From assembly GCA_001464735.1 (NCBI GenBank), contig LNDU01000034.1, positions 107,213-171,212 on the forward strand: a stretch of DNA of 64,000 nucleotides. The letters run 5' to 3'. Position 1 is the stretch's first letter. Each line of letters begins with the position of its first letter. The notes below the pieces were generated by a model, which saw only the letters and a list, made by a program, of their open reading frames with translations, was not told the DNA's origin and ran no database searches. Positions 17,795 through 27,971 of the stretch are shown in pieces. The stretch is from Nitrospira sp. Ga0074138. Its GTDB lineage: Bacteria > Nitrospirota > Nitrospiria > Nitrospirales > Nitrospiraceae. The translations under genes and the position numbers were made by a program.

Positions 17795-18688
17795 ATGGTT
17801 CCCGATTGTCCTTTCCCACAACCACTGTCATTTCATCAAGTAGTGGCCCATCAACTCTCCTTTCGAGTGGCCATGGCCGGGTCCGGCGAGAAGCTGATAC
17901 TCTGTCTGCATGGCTTTCCAGAATCCGCCATCTCATGGCGACGTCAAATTGACCCGCTGGCACAGGCAGGGTATCGGGTCTGGGCGCCTGATCTCCGAGG
18001 ATATGGTGGCACGACACGACCTACGGGCATAGACGCCTACCGAATTGAATCCTTGATAGACGATGTCACCGGACTTCTCGATGCCGCTCAGGCTGAACGC
18101 GCCATCCTGGTCGGGCATGATTGGGGTGGAATCATCGCCTGGTACTATGCGATGAGGCACGCCGCGCGTGCCGAAGCGTTGGTAATTGTGAACGCACCCC
18201 ATCCCGCCTGCTTCGAACGGGAAGTACGACATTGGCGGCAATTGCACCGCTCCTGGTACATGGGATTGTTTCAAGCTCCCTGGCTTCCGGAAGCGGCATT
18301 GTCAGCTATTCATGGCTATGTGATCGGTGAGATCTTTCGACGTATGGCCGAGCAGATGCCGGATGATCTTATTCAACTGTATCGACGACAAGCTTGCGAG
18401 CCGGGTGCGCTCACAGCGATGCTGAATTACTATCGCGCGGCCCTACGCGGTGGCGGGGCATTGCGTCAGCGAAGGTTGGGATATCCTCCTGTCTCCGTCC
18501 CTACACTGGTGATCTGGGGGATACGAGATCAGGCACTCGTCAGCGAGAATCTTGATGGGTTGAATGAGGTCGTCGACGACCTGACGGTGGTGAGGGTCGC
18601 CGACGCGGGACATTTCGTGCATGAGGACAAGCCGGAACTGGTCACGCGCGAAATGTTGATGTGGTTGCAGAATCACGAGCGGACCTAA
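17795..18688 (+). CDS. Alpha/beta hydrolase, epoxide hydrolase-like
   Basis: 297 residues. The oxyanion motif HGFPES is at about residue 39 and the nucleophile elbow is GHDWGGIIAWYYA, with Asp as nucleophile. The cap domain is tryptophan/tyrosine-rich, and the catalytic His is in DAGHFVHEDKP near the C-terminus. Asp in the elbow with HGFPES points to soluble epoxide hydrolases (or haloacetate dehalogenases). The substrate is not predictable. It is monocistronic, and the start overlaps no neighbour. Confidence 0.88.
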   Translation: MVPDCPFPQPLSFHQVVAHQLSFRVAMAGSGEKLILCLHGFPESAISWRRQIDPLAQAGYRVWAPDLRGYGGTTRPTGIDAYRIESLIDDVTGLLDAAQAERAILVGHDWGGIIAWYYAMRHAARAEALVIVNAPHPACFEREVRHWRQLHRSWYMGLFQAPWLPEAALSAIHGYVIGEIFRRMAEQMPDDLIQLYRRQACEPGALTAMLNYYRAALRGGGALRQRRLGYPPVSVPTLVIWGIRDQALVSENLDGLNEVVDDLTVVRVADAGHFVHEDKPELVTREMLMWLQNHERT

Positions 18689-18929
18689 TTCATAGACGCA
18701 ATAGCTGACCTTCCTCATCGAACCGCCATACACCTTCTCCTTCTGATGCGCGTCAACGCGCAAGCCCCATTCGACTACGTGCCTCATCATGATTTTATCT
18801 TTCTCCATGCGCCCAATTCCCGCCTTGTATGGGCCGAGTGAAAACCTCCACAGTCTACGTCACTTATCACCGCTGTCTTATCCCGCTCAGAGTAGCCAAG
18901 TTGTTGACCAATAAGACAAATGCGTTAGT

Positions 18930-19414
18930 ATGCAATTAATTCCTTCTACGTCATTCACAGTCCGACGAAATGAGGTTCCAGTGAGAGAAGCGACGACAGC
19001 CACTGCGTTGCCTGTCGACACAGGATTCGATCGATGCACCAGGGTCCTCCTTGCGGTAGCCTGCGTGATGCTGGCCGGCCTGATCTATGCCGTGGTAGTA
19101 CGGGACGAAGCCGTCTCTTGTCCAAACGAACTGATCGGCGCATGGGAAACATCCGCGAAAGGATACGAAGACGGCATGTTGGTGTTTATCAAGACCGGCG
19201 TGGCCTTCAGCGTGGGGGCAGAACACATAGACGCACAGGCCGTCCGTGGCCTGGAGACGATTCCAGAAGGTTCTCGTACGTTGTACACGGTGATCTATGG
19301 CGACTCGCGACGCGACGAGCAAACCTTATCGTTCTAATACCACACGAAGAACAAACCATCAACTTCAAGAACCAGTCGCATCTCGTCTGGACTAGAAAAG
19401 CGATGCAATCATGA
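18930..19414 (+). CDS. Small membrane-anchored protein of the signalling cassette, frameshifted
   Basis: The N-terminal frame gives one transmembrane segment (RVLLAVACVMLAGLIYAVVV, residues 36-55), then a periplasmic domain (ELIGAWETSAKGYEDGMLVF, SVGAEHID). It stops at 19337. A second frame continues sensibly from about 19320 (LIVLIPHEEQTINF, QSHLVWTRK) to 19414, where the stop overlaps the next start (ATGA). Restoring one base near 19315-19324 (an AAA run) gives about 161 residues and tight coupling to the cassette, so I treat it as one gene. Function unknown. Confidence 0.6.
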
Positions 19415-20022
19415 AAGGAGTGTTTCACCGCAGACAGCTCTTTGTTCATCCGGTTCAATACTGGTTTGTGATCACCACCCTCCTCTACTTCGCCTGTCTC
19501 TTGCTCACGCTCTATGCCGTGGTGTTCCTGCCCATGGCTCAGCCGCTCTATGATTCGTCTATTTCCTGGGAACAACGTGCAGAAACTGCAACGCAGTTCC
19601 TCGACTTGAATGGGAGGATTTGGCCCTGGCTGATCATCACGTTTTTCGTGTTGCTCCTCCATTCCATGTACTTCATGCATCGCATTGCCGGCCCACTCTA
19701 TCGTTTTACGGCACTCTTTCGGTCGATCGGAACCGGTCAGCTGCATCAGCGCGTACGCTTGAGGAAGCATGACTACTTGCATCGGGAAGCCCAGGCCTTT
19801 AACAGCATGCTGGACCATTTTGAAAACAAGATGCAGACCATCAACCTGCATTCTGCACTCGTGACGCAAGCCTACGAAACCGTTGCCCTGCAAGTTCGCG
19901 AGCTAGCGCCAGGACAGATCACAGCTGCTCTGCAGACGCTTGAAGAGGAAATCCATCGCTTCAAGACCTGTCTGGCTGAATTTGAGCTACAGACAGCAGC
20001 CACTCGCACAACAGTGCTCTGA
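19411..20022 (+). CDS. Two-TM HAMP-like membrane protein (first of a paralogous pair)
   Basis: 203 residues. Two transmembrane segments (about 16-42 and 70-90) flank a ~30-residue periplasmic loop with SISWEQRAETATQFLDLN. After the second segment comes a HAMP-like stretch (HRIAGPLYRFTALFRSIGTGQLHQRVRLRKHDYL), then a coiled region that ends the protein. It has no kinase or methyl-accepting output domain. It is paralogous to the gene at 20077 (IAGPLYR, SWEQR/SWQER, FWPW/IWPW). It is probably a signal relay at the membrane feeding the cassette's kinase; that role is inferred. Confidence 0.75.
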   Translation: MKGVFHRRQLFVHPVQYWFVITTLLYFACLLLTLYAVVFLPMAQPLYDSSISWEQRAETATQFLDLNGRIWPWLIITFFVLLLHSMYFMHRIAGPLYRFTALFRSIGTGQLHQRVRLRKHDYLHREAQAFNSMLDHFENKMQTINLHSALVTQAYETVALQVRELAPGQITAALQTLEEEIHRFKTCLAEFELQTAATRTTVL

Positions 20023-20076
20023 ACGTGCCGGATCGAGCACCAGTCAATCCTCCAATGCAATGAAGGCCGCGTAATC

Positions 20077-20820
20077 ATGGGAGAACCACTTCGAGCGACA
20101 AGCCCATCCGGCCAACATGCCGAAACTCCAATCGACACCAACGTTTCCAAGGAATCCTCCGGCCCACGTCCGGCACTGGTGTCAGTACCATCGCAAGACG
20201 CGCGAGCGAAGCCGAGCAGCGGTCGAACGCACAAACGCCGATGGATTAGCTTCGTGCATCCGCTCCAAGCGCGAGTCCTGAGCCACGTGATTGCCTATTC
20301 GCTGATCGTGTTCGTGCTATTGGCCATTCCGGTCTTTAAACCACTCATTCAGCCGCTCGACAATCCAGCCCTCTCTTGGCAGGAGCGCGCCATCGTGGCC
20401 AACGATTTGCTTGGTCTGCACGACAGATTCTGGCCCTGGGCGCTTGGCGCGAGCGTCGTGGTCCTGATCCATTGCGTTCATTCCTTGCTGCTCATGCAAC
20501 GTGTCGCCGGCCCGCTCTATCGTCTCACACGGGTGTTTCCTCAAATCGGTGACGGGAACTTGTGTATGAGGGCCACGTTTCGAGAAGGTGACTATCTGGT
20601 CCCGGAAGCCGATCTTGTGAATCAGATGACCGCCCAGCTGCAAACGAAGATTAACATGCTGAAACATGCACAGGTCATGCTGGCACTTGACACCGCGCGG
20701 TTCAAAGAAGTGGCCGTCATGAAGAACGATCCAGCCTTGACGGCTCTAGCTAAGCAGATGGAACAGAACCTGGCCGGGCTCAAGACTTCCCTCGATACAT
20801 TTAAAACCTATAGCGGATAG
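20077..20820 (+). CDS. Two-TM HAMP-like membrane protein (second of a paralogous pair)
   Basis: 247 residues. It has a long basic cytoplasmic N-tail (1-60), transmembrane segments at about 67-90 and 122-146, the periplasmic segment NPALSWQERAIVANDLLGL, and a HAMP-like linker (QRVAGPLYRLTRVFPQIGDGNL). A predicted coiled tail is rich in Met/Lys/Leu. It shares its core with the 19411 protein and differs by the N-terminal extension. The stop codon directly abuts the ATG of the pseudopilin gene, so the two are co-translated. Confidence 0.75.
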   Translation: MGEPLRATSPSGQHAETPIDTNVSKESSGPRPALVSVPSQDARAKPSSGRTHKRRWISFVHPLQARVLSHVIAYSLIVFVLLAIPVFKPLIQPLDNPALSWQERAIVANDLLGLHDRFWPWALGASVVVLIHCVHSLLLMQRVAGPLYRLTRVFPQIGDGNLCMRATFREGDYLVPEADLVNQMTAQLQTKINMLKHAQVMLALDTARFKEVAVMKNDPALTALAKQMEQNLAGLKTSLDTFKTYSG

Positions 20821-21564
20821 ATGGTCAGGATGGGAAACGGGACAGTGCGAGTCATACCGAGGCGCCCATCTTGTACGACAACGTCGTCGCAGTCTGTGCT
20901 CAAGCAGGCTGAAGGCTTCACCCTCATTAAACTCATGCTCGCGGTCTCGATCGTCGGGGTGCTGGCGTCCCTTGCTGTCCCCAACTATCTCGACTTTGTC
21001 GAAAAAGACCGCCTGGCCAAGACCGTTTCGGAACTCCACGGCCTCACGAAAGAGATCAAACGGTTTGCGTTTGTTGCTCAACAATATCCAAATTCCCTCG
21101 CGGACATCGGACGGAGCACCATGCTGGATCCATGGGGAACCCCGTATCAGTACTACAAAATCAACTGCGGGACCATTACGGACATTGGAAGCTTGGCCAG
21201 ACTGAAATTACGTAAGAAGAACAGTCCCCGTGTTATTCCTGCTGCCGACTCCCCCTTCACGCATAGCAATGGGCATATTTCTTTCGCCATTGATAACGGG
21301 GGCCATCAACATCTTCTCCATTTTGTTCAAGGTGCTGGTGGTGGTAATGGAGGTGGAGGGAATGGTGGTGGAGGCGGCCCACCCTGTGGAGGTGTCGGAG
21401 GAGCACGGAAGGACCGGTTCCTCGTCCCGATCAACTCGGACTTTGATATCTACAGCATGGGAAAGGATAAAGACACCGTCGCCCCACTGAATCCGCCCAA
21501 AAGTCATGATGATATCATTCGCGCGAGTGACGGCGGATTTTACGGCTTGGCCAAGAACTTCTAA
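20821..21564 (+). CDS. Pseudopilin (GspG-like) with Lys at position 5 and a glycine-rich insertion
   Basis: 247 residues. The prepilin peptidase site is EGFTLIKLMLAVSIVG, cleaved after Gly33. The invariant Glu at mature position 5 is replaced by Lys. A GspG-like globular part follows (DRLAKTVSELHGLTKEIKRF, LDPWGTPYQYYKI), ending RFLVPINSDFDIYSMGKD and DDIIRASDGGFYGLA as in major pseudopilins. About 60 residues, containing a Gly/Asn run (GGGNGGGGNGGGGG) and a CGG, are inserted before the last part. The leader of 33 residues is unusually long. There are no type II secretion genes around it; it sits between HAMP-like proteins and a sensor kinase. Confidence 0.82.
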   Translation: MVRMGNGTVRVIPRRPSCTTTSSQSVLKQAEGFTLIKLMLAVSIVGVLASLAVPNYLDFVEKDRLAKTVSELHGLTKEIKRFAFVAQQYPNSLADIGRSTMLDPWGTPYQYYKINCGTITDIGSLARLKLRKKNSPRVIPAADSPFTHSNGHISFAIDNGGHQHLLHFVQGAGGGNGGGGNGGGGGPPCGGVGGARKDRFLVPINSDFDIYSMGKDKDTVAPLNPPKSHDDIIRASDGGFYGLAKNF

Positions 21565-21585
21565 CGCGTGTAACGCGTGGAGCCC

Positions 21586-24500
21586 ATGCAGACGACGTTC
21601 TCCCACCCACTCCTCCACAGCCGTATCGCACGTCGGATACTTGGTCTGTTCGTGCTCTGCGCCCTCCTGCCGACCTCCATTCTCGGATGGGTTTCCTATC
21701 GCCAAGTCACGGAACAACTGATTGTTCAAACCTCGGCCCGGCTGAAACAGGAGAGCAAATCCCAAGGGATGGTTCTGTATAGCCATCTCCTGACCTTGAC
21801 CGCCGATCTAGATCGGATCGCCACCGGATTGCCGCAGACTGGAATAGTCCGCGAAGACACAACCATCACGGCCTCGGTGAAAGAGTTGGGTCAGCGCTTC
21901 CAAGAGATTCGTCTCCTTGCGGCTTCCGATCCCAGCCGACGCCCCTCACGCCGGCACAGGTCGCCCACCTTCAAGAAGGGAAGGCCTTGTTGGAGATTCA
22001 GGCTGTTCCCGATCGCGATCCTCGCCTCACTCTCACTCGCATCGTGAACCCAGGCCGATGGGAGGCAGGGCTCCTCATCGCCCAGATCGATGAGACATCG
22101 CTGTGGAGCACTCAGGTGAAAGATACCCTCCCGGGCGATACGGATCTCATCGTTGAAGACGGCCAGTGACAGAGCCTCTACTCGACTTTTCCTCAACAGG
22201 TTACGCTTCCTGATCTTCGCAGACATGACGTGGCGGCTCCGATGGGGGAAGGGATCCGGTGGCGATTTGGCAGACAGGAGTATGTCGCAGGGGCCTGGAC
22301 CATGCCGCTCCGGCATACGTTTCTTGTCGAACCATGGGTCATCGTCCTGAACCAAACCCGTGAATCGGCGTTGGCTCCTCTCGAGCAGTTCCGCCACACG
22401 TTCCTGCTCGTCATCGCGTCCGCACTGAGCGCTGTTGTTCTGCTCAGCCTGTCGCAAATCCGTCGCAGTCTCCGACCGGTCGCACTCTTGCAGGAAGGCA
22501 CGGCCCGCCTCGCGGATGGCGATTTCACGACTCGTGTCACCGTGAATAGCGACGATGAATTCCACGATCTCGCAGGCGCATTCAATAGTATGACCGGAAA
22601 GCTCAGCCAACAGTTTCACATGTTGGAGACCATTTCGGCGATCAGCCAAGCGATTCTTTCGAGCCATGAACCGGCGGCCATGATCAAGGTTATTCAGTCA
22701 CGCATTACTGACACCATCACTTGCGATGCCGTGGGGATGACCTTGGTCGATCCTGAAGAGGGAGGCTCCGCCGCCCTATGGGTGCGAGTCATTACCGGTC
22801 AATCAGATCATGAGTGGCAGACCTATCCGTGCCAGTTTTCCGACGACGATCTCGCCGCTATGAAGGCCCACCCAAACCACTTTATCGCAACGGCCTCTAC
22901 CCTGCCGCCATACCTGACGTCGATGCAGAAGCCAGATCTCTCCCTCTTTGTCACGTTTCCAATCATCGTGAACGAGATCGTCAGCGGCGCGTTGGTGTTG
23001 GCCTATCGCCAGAGACACAAGCCACCGGCTGACAGTCTGGCCCATGCCCGTCACTTGGCCGATCAGGTGGCTATAGCCCTGGCCAAGAACCGAGCCATCA
23101 GAGCGCAGATAGAGGCGCAGATCGAATTGATGGGGGCCGTCGACGACAAGCAGCAGGCAGAGGAACGTGCGACGATGCTCAAGGTCACGAATCAGTCGTT
23201 ACACACGAAGGAAGAGCGGCTTCGCCATCAACAGAGCGCCACACTGGCCCTGGTGCAGGAGCGCACGGTGTTTGAGGGATCTCTCCCGATTACGACCAAA
23301 CAGCTAACCAGCGTCGCTGCGCAGGTGCTTGTCGTCGATCGTGTCAGTGTGTGGATTTTTGAGGAACAGACACAGTCCCTGTATTGTCTTGATGCTTACG
23401 ATCGACCGGCCAATAAGCATGCCTTCGGCGGAAAACTGGTCCGCGCAGACTATCCTATCTATTTTGAAGCACTGTACCGCGGACACCTGCTCGCTGCATC
23501 ACAGGCGCAGCAAGACTTGAATTTGCAAGAACTGGTCACAGGGAGTCTCGCACCTCAGCAAATCGGTGCCAGAATCGACGCGCCGTTTCACATCCAGGGC
23601 AAGCTGATAGGCGTCATCACCATAGAACATGTCGGCTCGTCTCGAGACTGGGCACCGGATGAACAGCAATTTGGGCAGGCCTTGGCGAACTTCATGACGC
23701 TCGTGTTGGAAGCTACGCGGCGGCGTGAGTCCGAGGAAGCCCTCGCCCTCGCCAAGCTCACGGCGGAAGATGCGACGAAGGCCAAGGCAGAGTTTCTGGC
23801 GAATATGAGTCACGAAATCAGGACGCCGATGAACGGTGTCATTGGCATGACTGAGATTCTCGCCCGCACTCCCCTATCCGACACGCAACGCCATTATGTG
23901 GAAACGATTCACAACTCCGGCGACACGCTCTTAACACTGATCAACGACATTCTCGACTTTTCGAAGATCGAAGCCGGCAAACTGGACATCCAGTCGGTGC
24001 CGATCGATCTCAGAGATCTCGTCGAGCGAACCATTGAGCAGTTAGCTGAGCGAGCACAGCGCAAACACCTCTCCATGTCGGTGGAGTACGATCCAACCTT
24101 CCCAACCGCGCTGATGGGCGACCCGATCCGAATCCGACAAATCCTCACCAATTTATTGAGCAATGCCATCAAATTCACGCAAGCCGGCGACGTGAGTGTG
24201 ACCGTTGGACTGGATCCGTCCTCTTTCGGTGAGGGGTCTCCACATAAGATCAGACTGGCCGTCAGGGACACAGGATTCGGCATTAGCGCCGAAGGCCAAG
24301 CGAAACTCTTTCAATCGTTTTCCCAAGTGGATGGGTCTTCGACCCGAGTCCATGGAGGGACCGGTCTTGGCTTGAGCATCTGTAAACAACTGAGCGAACT
24401 GATGGGTGGGACGATCGGAGTCGAGAGCACTCTAGGACAAGGGAGCACGTTTTGGGTTGTGCTTTGCCTGCCACTACAAGCTGAGGCTGCGGCGGCCGTC

Positions 24501-25394
24501 CCGACGAATCCTTCGCTGGCCGATCTCCGGGTATGTTCAGCCATCAGCCACCCGGCGACCCGTCGGCTGGTGACTCGCTACCTTTCGCACTGGGGAATTG
24601 TCCCACGCATGGCCGCGACAGACGCGGAGTTCCTCGAACTGGTCATGACCGAGCTCGCGACAGATGAGCGTCGGGTGATCGCGCTTGTCGATGAAACCTT
24701 CGCCGACACGACAGACACACAATTACTCGAAGCGCTGGCGTCCGACTCCGCATTGCAAGAGGTCAGGATCTTGCGGTTGGTCTCGTTCATCCGGCGGGCG
24801 GATGTGGCTCAGCAGCCTGATAGTACACGCATGCACTTGGTGACCAAGCCGGTGCGTTACGAAGCATTCCGTGATGCGATCTTGACCCTGTTCGATATGA
24901 AGCCGTCGGCGCCTCAGCAGATACACCCAGCCCAGACGACGCAATCGTTGTCCGGTCATGTCCTCCTTGCTGAAGATAACCCAGTGAATCAGGAGATTGC
25001 CCTGGTTATGCTGGAGACTCTGGGTTGTTCTGTCACCGTTGCTCAGAACGGCCGAGAAGCGGTTGATCAGGCACAGGCAACCCCCTACGACCTTATTCTC
25101 ATGGATTGCCAGATGCCGGAGCTGGACGGCTTTGAAGCCACACGTTTGATACGAGAATGGGAACAGAGCAACTCGCGGAGTTCCACTCCAATTGTGGCAC
25201 TCACGGCTCACGCCACGCCCGGTGATCGCGAACAATGCCTCGCTGCTGGCATGAATGAGTACATCTCAAAACCGTTTTCCATGGATGATCTGCGGGCCGT
25301 GCTGACCTTCTGGCTGCAACCGGCTCCGACACAATCAACCGTCGAACAGCCTACTCCACAGCCGACCGTGACGCTGGTCCCGGCGACGCCGTAA
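21586..25394 (+). pseudogene. Hybrid sensor histidine kinase, interrupted by a frameshift and a TGA stop
   Basis: The N-terminus (from ATG 21586) has a transmembrane segment and the start of an extracytoplasmic sensor, then shifts frame near 21930-21944 (one base short). The continuation hits an in-frame TGA at 22167-22169. The same frame then runs open to 25394. That long part (usable start near 22230, 1054 residues) keeps the second TM and HAMP (RRSLRPVALL), two GAF-like domains, HisKA (FLANMSHEIRTPMNGVIGM, His near 528) and HATPase (NLLSNAIKF, DTGFGIS, GGTGLGLSI). A degenerate receiver and an intact receiver (LLAEDNPVN, LILMDCQMP, TAHA, KPF) follow. The sensor half is broken; the catalytic half may still be made. 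Confidence 0.75.
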
Positions 25395-25412
25395 CCGGAG
25401 TCAGAGGTCTGC

Positions 25413-25772
25413 TTGATTGTCGATGTGAAGGCGTGGAAGTCGATCACGAGCCTCCAAAAGCCAGGCAAAGAGGATATCCTGGCAAAAATTCTGACGCTGT
25501 ATTTGGCGGACTCACAACAACTTGTCGATAAACTGCATCAAGGCATGGATGCTGGAGACGCCACGGCTGTCAACCAGGCTGCTCATAGCTTGAAAAGCAG
25601 AAGCGCGGTCCTCGGAGCCCTCTCTCTCACAACACTCTGCCAGCAGTTCGAGACCCTCAGTCGCCAGGGGCAGCTCACAGAGGCCGAACCGTTGCAGGAT
25701 CAACTGGATGCTGCATTTGACCACGCTAGCCAGTGTTTTCGAGCTGAACTCAACAAGAGGAGAGCCGCATGA
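25413..25772 (+). CDS. Hpt phosphotransfer protein
   Basis: About 119 residues from a TTG at 25413; a GTG at 25425 is an alternative. The histidine phosphotransfer motif is AAHSLKSRSAVLGA, with the acceptor His near residue 57, within a four-helix arrangement (LYLADSQQLVDKLHQGM, LCQQFETLSRQGQ). It lies in the same reading frame as the histidine kinase, separated only by that gene's TAA and 18 bases, so it may originally have been the C-terminal domain of the kinase. Its stop overlaps the next start (ATGA). It would carry phosphate from the hybrid kinase to the downstream regulator. Confidence 0.85.
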   Translation: MIVDVKAWKSITSLQKPGKEDILAKILTLYLADSQQLVDKLHQGMDAGDATAVNQAAHSLKSRSAVLGALSLTTLCQQFETLSRQGQLTEAEPLQDQLDAAFDHASQCFRAELNKRRAA

Positions 25773-27933
25773 CGTCCCCTGCCCAACCACTTCTTCCCCT
25801 CGCACTGATCGTCGACGATGATCCCGCATTGCGTGCATTATCACGGATGAGCCTGGAACAAGAGGATCTCCGGGTGGAGGAGGCCTCGTCGGGTCAAGCT
25901 GCCATCGACTTTGTCGCGGTCACGATGCCCGACATCATCATCCTCGACTTGCAAATGCCGGGCATGGATGGGTTTGTTGCATGTCAGCAACTCCGGCAGC
26001 TGCCGCGCGGGGAATTTGTGCCTATTCTCATCATGACGGGGCTGGATGACATCGATTCGATCGCGCAGGCATACGAAGTCGGCGCCACCGACTTTATCGT
26101 GAAGCCTTGTCCTGGGCTCATCCTGAGTCAGCGGGTGCGGTACATGCTTCGGGCAAGTGAGATGCTCAACGCCCTTCGCAGCAGTGAGTCCCGGCTTGCT
26201 CAAGCCCAGAGAATCGCTCAATTAGGCGGATGGGAATGGGATCTCGTCAAAGACCGCATGCACGTCTCGGATGCGGCGTGCCGGATCCTCGGAATCGCTC
26301 CAGCCTTGTGTGATCACTCCCAGGCTTCGTATCTTGCTCGTGTGCACGAAGAGGATCGCGCATTGGTTGCCGAGGCCATGCGAGAGGCGGTCGCTAGTGG
26401 AACAGAATTTGATCTAGACCATCGCATCGTTCAGAACGATGGTACCGAACGCATCGTCCATGTCCTCGGGGAGACCATCATGGACGACACCGGGCAGGCG
26501 GAGTGTATGGTGGGAACGGTCCAGGATGTCACCGATATGCGAGCGACGGAAGCGAAGATTTATTTTCTCGCCAACTATGACAGCGTGACTCATCTTCCCA
26601 ACCGAAGCTTATTCCTCCATCGCATAGCACAAGCGATGACCTGTGGAGCTGGCAGCCATGTCATCGGCGCACTCCTAGTCGTAGGCCTCGACCGGTATCA
26701 TCGCCTGCGTGACATGCATGGCTCGCGAAAAGCAGAACAGCTCATCAAGGACGTCGTGGAGCGCCTCCAGCATACCCTTTCGGCTGGCGTCACCCATGTA
26801 CAGTCCACCGGTGCTGAGATTCCCGTCTTGGCGCGTCTGAGTGACGATCAATTTGCGATACTGTACACCCATCCGTCTGCGCCTGACTCTGCCAAAGTGG
26901 CTCACACATTGATGAGCGCTCTCGGTACTCCGTTTGTGATCGACGGTACGAGCGTGACGCTTTCGGCACATATTGGACTCGCGATACCTGGAGCCGACGG
27001 TGCGGATGCTGATGTTCTCCTGCGCAATGCCGTAACAGCCCTTCAATCCGCCAAAACCACGGGCCAGAACAGTTACCGATACTACTCCTCTGCGATGATC
27101 ACCTCACTGGCCGCCCGGATCAGCCTGGAACAGGATTTACGCGCCGCCACTGCCGAAAATCAATTCGTCCTCCACTATCAACCACAGGTGGATATTCTTT
27201 CGGAGAAGGTCGTCGGCTTTGAAGCGCTTATCCGATGGCAACATCCCACTCGTGGGTTGATCTCTCCGGCTGAGTTCATTCCGGTCGCCGAAGAAGAGGA
27301 TCTGATCATCCAGATGAGTGAATGGGTGATCACGAGCGTGGCTCAGCAGCAGCGGATGTGGCACAAAGGAGGATTAGCTCCGACAGCCGTGTCCATCAAT
27401 CTTTCTGGGCTGCATTTCCGACAACGCCATATCGCTGGTCATATCAAGACACTTGTCTATGAGCAGGGGGGAATCCTCAGGATATTGAACTGGAACTCAC
27501 GGAGAGCGTGTTGATGACCGACGCGTCGACCACCATCGCCACGCTCAGGGAGTTGAAGGAGTCCGGGTTTCGCTTGGCCATCGATGATTTCGGCACGGGA
27601 TACTCATCGCTCGCGTATCTTCAGCGGTTTCCCCTCGACACGCTCAAGATCGATCGGGCGTTCGTCAAAGATCTCAAGCTCGGCACAGTTGATTCCCCCA
27701 TCATACGAGCGATCATCGGCATGGGTCGCGCCCTCAAGCTTCACGTCGTGGCCGAAGGAGTGGAGACTCGCGACGAGCTGGCATTTCTTCGCATGCAAGG
27801 CTGTGCCGCCTACCAGGGCTACCTGTTTAGCAAACCAGTCCCCGCGAATCAGCTGCAGCATCTACTGCGGGATCGCCGATCCGAAGACGCATCGATGGCA
27901 GCCGAGCGCTTCCGAAATCGCCTGGCCAGCTGA
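25769..27933 (+). CDS. REC-PAS-GGDEF(degenerate)-EAL regulator, single frameshift before the EAL active site
   Basis: c-di-GMP phosphodiesterase-type response regulator. The receiver is at 1-125 ([20 protein letters not shown] with acceptor Asp near 59; KP). PAS is at about 145-265 ([23 protein letters not shown]). The GGDEF-like domain is at 270-430, with SDDQF in place of GGDEF, so it is probably inactive as a cyclase. The EAL domain has [11 protein letters not shown] near 484. The frame breaks at a run of six G (27466-27471). One base restored gives [15 protein letters not shown] and continues through [18 protein letters not shown] and AEGVE to 27933. The total is about 720 residues. All seen catalytic motifs of the EAL domain are intact once the frame is restored. 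Confidence 0.85.
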
Positions 27934-27971
27934 AAAACGGTGCAGCGATTGGAGAGGTTCCGACACCTGAC

